From Elusimicrobiota bacterium (GTDB taxonomy: Bacteria > CG03 > SLGR01 > PWQF01): a DNA stretch of 7,415 bases. The number at the start of each line of letters is the position of its first letter. Positions within the stretch are counted from its first letter, which is position 1. The translations under genes were made by a program, and so were the position numbers. Shown here one piece after another: positions 6,247 to 7,415 of the stretch. The stretch is taken from contig PWMP01000144.1 of assembly GCA_003558145.1 (NCBI GenBank), positions 1 to 7,415 of the forward strand. The letters are read 5' to 3'. The notes beneath the pieces were generated by a model. It was not told where the DNA came from and searched no databases. It was given only the letters and a program-made list of their open reading frames with translations.

Positions 6247-6749
6247 ATGTTTTTCAGAATCTCCGTAACTTCTTCAACCGACTCCATTACTTCCACTCCC
6301 GGAACTTCGTCCCAGGTAAAAAGTCCCAACACACGCCTCCCAAGGGCTTTGGCAAGAGCTATTTCGGAAAGCGTCCCGTACTTCCCGTCAATTGCTACCA
6401 CTATATCAGCTGTTCTTACTATAATAGCGTTACGGGCGTGACTCATGGCGGTAACTACGGGAATCTGAACAAAGGAATTAGCGCTTTCAGAGTAAGTGCC
6501 GGGCAGAATTCCAACAGTGATTCCCCCGCTGCCGGCAGCTCCCTGACAGGCAGCCTCCATAACGCCTCCCAGTCCGCCGCAGACAAGAATATGTCCGCAC
6601 CGGGCTATGGACTTCCCTACTTCTCTGGCAATATTTTTTGTTTCCCTGTCAGCACGGGAGCCTCCTATTACACCTACAATTTTTCTGCGGGTTTTTGCCG
6701 AACTCAAATCTCTCATATTAAGTTGCTCCATTATTTTCCTCTCACACAT
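6243..6749 (-). CDS. SLOG/LOG-like Rossmann protein (TIGR00725-type)
   Basis: This 168-aa cytosolic protein belongs to the LOG/'putative lysine decarboxylase' superfamily (SLOG), in the small TIGR00725-type branch. Landmarks are VGVIGGSRAD (25-34, nucleotide-binding first strand and loop), LVCGGLGGVMEAACQGA (55-71), TVGILPG (78-84), ARNAIIV (105-111) and GKYGTLSEIALA (122-133). The last corresponds to the PGGxGTxxE motif of LOG nucleotide phosphoribohydrolases, with Lys and Tyr in place of the second Gly region but G-T-x-x-E intact. A nucleotide-type ligand is likely; the reaction is unknown. Two ATG starts are possible. The one at 6749 has GGAGG 9 nt upstream; the one at 6731 (162 aa) has GAGG 6 nt upstream. 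Both keep the whole domain. The gene follows tRNA-Arg by 58 bp with no visible terminator and ends in a 4-bp TTGA overlap with dtd. Confidence 0.88.
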   Translation of the reverse strand: MCERKIMEQLNMRDLSSAKTRRKIVGVIGGSRADRETKNIAREVGKSIARCGHILVCGGLGGVMEAACQGAAGSGGITVGILPGTYSESANSFVQIPVVTAMSHARNAIIVRTADIVVAIDGKYGTLSEIALAKALGRRVLGLFTWDEVPGVEVMESVEEVTEILKNI

Positions 6750-6757
6750 ATTTTTAT

Positions 6758-6854
6758 GCCTCCGGATCTACTGTATTCCTTTTATTTTAAGTTTCCGGTC
6801 CTTTAAATGGTACGCCCGGAAGGAGTCGAACCTTCGACTTTCGGCTCCGGAGGC
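6758..6854. repeat. 9-bp inverted repeat linking the tRNA anticodon arm to the next gene's RBS
   Basis: GCCTCCGGA at 6758-6766 and TCCGGAGGC at 6846-6854 (plus strand) are exact inverted repeats 79 bp apart. One arm is the Shine-Dalgarno region of the SLOG-protein gene; the other is the 3' end of the anticodon stem strand plus the loop of tRNA-Arg(CCG). The complementarity is real; a function is speculative because the tRNA arm sequence is constrained for other reasons. Confidence 0.4.
6759..6763 (-). promoter_or_regulatory. Ribosome binding site of the SLOG-protein gene
   Basis: GGAGG on the minus strand lies 9 nt before the ATG at 6749. It lies inside a 9-nt segment perfectly complementary to the anticodon arm of the upstream tRNA-Arg, so it could in principle be masked in an unprocessed transcript. 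Confidence 0.55.
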
Positions 6855-6883
6855 CGACGCTCTGTCCACTGAGCTACGGGCGC
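6808..6883 (-). tRNA. trnR: tRNA-Arg (anticodon CCG), with encoded CCA
   Basis: A complete cloverleaf reads on the minus strand. The acceptor stem is GCGCCCG/CGGGCGT (first pair G-U). The D stem is GCTC/GAGC with loop AGTGGACA, giving A20, an arginine identity base. The anticodon stem is TCGGC/GCCGA with loop CTCCGGA, so the anticodon is CCG at 6850-6848 and decodes CGG. The variable loop has 5 nt, and the T arm is GAAGG-TTCGACT-CCTTC. The discriminator is A73 and CCA is encoded at 6810-6808. G37 follows G36, as needed for m1G37. The gene lies 6 nt after the alaS stop and 58 nt before the SLOG-protein ATG, in the same direction. It is therefore probably released from a mixed mRNA/tRNA transcript by RNase P and 3' processing. 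Confidence 0.97.
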
Positions 6884-6889
6884 ATATAT

Positions 6890-7415
6890 TCAGTTAAGGT
6901 TATTTTTTATTTCTTCTTTTACTATTTTTAGGAATTTTTTAAAAGAGGCGCTGCCGCCGGGCGCGCCGCCGCGGGCCATATCCTTTCTGCCTCCGGCATT
7001 GCCTCCTGAAGCTTCGGCTGCTTTTTTTAATATGTGGGAAGCATCCAGCTTGTTGGTGAGATCTCCTGATAGCTTAAATATCATTTTTACGGTTTCTTGT
7101 GTTCCCCCTAAGGCCAGGGCGGCCGAAGAGGAGGAAGCAACCTGAGAATCAGCCCAGGCCCTCATAATTCCTTCCGAAGCGCTGCCGAAATCCTTAACAG
7201 CAAATTTAACCCCGTTTATATCTTCATTCTCACTTTCTGATTGTCCTGAAACCAGTTTTTGTTCAAGTGCATTTATTTTATCTTTCAGACCTTCTATTTC
7301 TTTTTTCAGTTTATTTACCGCACTTACCACTTCTTCGGGAGTGCTTTTCAGTTCCCTGGCTGCCGTTTGAAGGGATTGTTCTACACCGTTTACATAATTC
7401 AAGGCGCCCTGGCCG
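6890..7415 (-). CDS. alaS: Alanyl-tRNA synthetase, C-terminal part (gene runs off the right edge)
   Basis: About 174 C-terminal codons of AlaRS, the enzyme that charges tRNA-Ala and edits Ser/Gly mischarging, are present; the catalytic and editing domains lie outside the window. The visible part begins in the conserved segment GQGALNYV (the 'TG.gAl.yv' just after the editing domain). It continues through LKSTPEEVVSAVNKLKKEIE into a coiled coil of about 30 residues, and ends in the DHHA1/C-Ala domain with GNAGGRKDMARGG, corresponding to the family's GGGxxxxAQGGG. In this motif Arg replaces the common Gln. The frame continues upstream of the TTG codon at 7402, which is an internal leucine and not a start. 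The stop (6890-6892) is 6 nt before tRNA-Arg, so both are probably on one transcript that continues through the SLOG protein and dtd. Confidence 0.93.
   Translation of the reverse strand, partial: GQGALNYVNGVEQSLQTAARELKSTPEEVVSAVNKLKKEIEGLKDKINALEQKLVSGQSESENEDINGVKFAVKDFGSASEGIMRAWADSQVASSSSAALALGGTQETVKMIFKLSGDLTNKLDASHILKKAAEASGGNAGGRKDMARGGAPGGSASFKKFLKIVKEEIKNNLN

Noticed and set aside
6438..6806. Plus-strand open frame of 122 codons
   Set aside because: It lies wholly antisense to the well-supported SLOG gene, with no RBS and no recognisable domain.
6607..6897. Plus-strand open frame of 96 codons ending in ARKESNLRLSAPEADA-like sequence
   Set aside because: It reads antisense through tRNA-Arg and the SLOG gene; this peptide is the familiar spurious translation of a tRNA reverse strand, not a protein.
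1..7415. CRISPR array, transposon ends, integration site or defence system
   Set aside because: No regularly spaced repeats, transposase, integrase or toxin/antitoxin-like pair is visible. The tRNA-Arg could serve as an attachment site, but no duplicated 3' end or integrase is present.

Overview
The window looks like an ordinary chromosomal stretch from a moderately A+T-rich, probably anaerobic bacterium with a lipoprotein-bearing, most likely diderm envelope. The evidence is a 2[4Fe-4S] ferredoxin, an AMMECR1 protein of the AmmeMemoRadiSam group, a lipobox protein, frequent TTG starts and tight 4-8 bp gene overlaps. The style recalls poorly cultured anaerobic lineages (Elusimicrobiota/Omnitrophota/Goldbacteria-like, or spirochaetes), but nothing here fixes the phylum, so treat that as a weak guess. 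I see no insertion sequence, integrase, phage gene or CRISPR array.

Layout. At the left edge the first 111 codons of the ribosome-associated GTPase HflX read leftward (1-335, minus). A 163-bp divergent intergenic region with plausible promoters on both strands separates it from a 64-residue ferredoxin (499-693, plus). A perfect 12-bp stem hairpin follows. Next comes a 720-residue membrane protein (819-2981, plus) in which a degenerate spermidine-synthase-like Rossmann domain sits between two blocks of about seven membrane segments.

From 2929 to the right edge everything is on the minus strand and looks like one operon transcribed right to left. Its order is: 3' end of alaS, tRNA-Arg(CCG) 6 nt after the alaS stop, a SLOG/LOG-like TIGR00725-type protein, dtd (D-aminoacyl-tRNA deacylase), a membrane-anchored glycoside-hydrolase-like TIM-barrel protein, AMMECR1, and a small lipoprotein. 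The lipoprotein gene ends 53 bp inside the converging membrane-protein gene. Four of the five protein-gene spacings after the tRNA are overlaps or short gaps, and two successive junctions use the same TTGA stop/start overlap. I see no terminator between the genes.

How the genes fit together. The right half carries a translation-fidelity theme: AlaRS charges tRNA-Ala, Dtd removes D-aminoacyl groups and also glycine mischarged onto tRNA-Ala, and a tRNA-Arg lies within the same transcript. The downstream genes (TIM-barrel, AMMECR1, lipoprotein) have no obvious link to translation and may simply share the transcript. No clear-cut new multi-gene system is evident. The points most worth a second look are the alaS/tRNA/dtd linkage, the complementarity between the tRNA anticodon arm and the ribosome binding site of the next gene, the altered active-site motif of Dtd, and the catalytically degenerate membrane-embedded polyamine-synthase fold.
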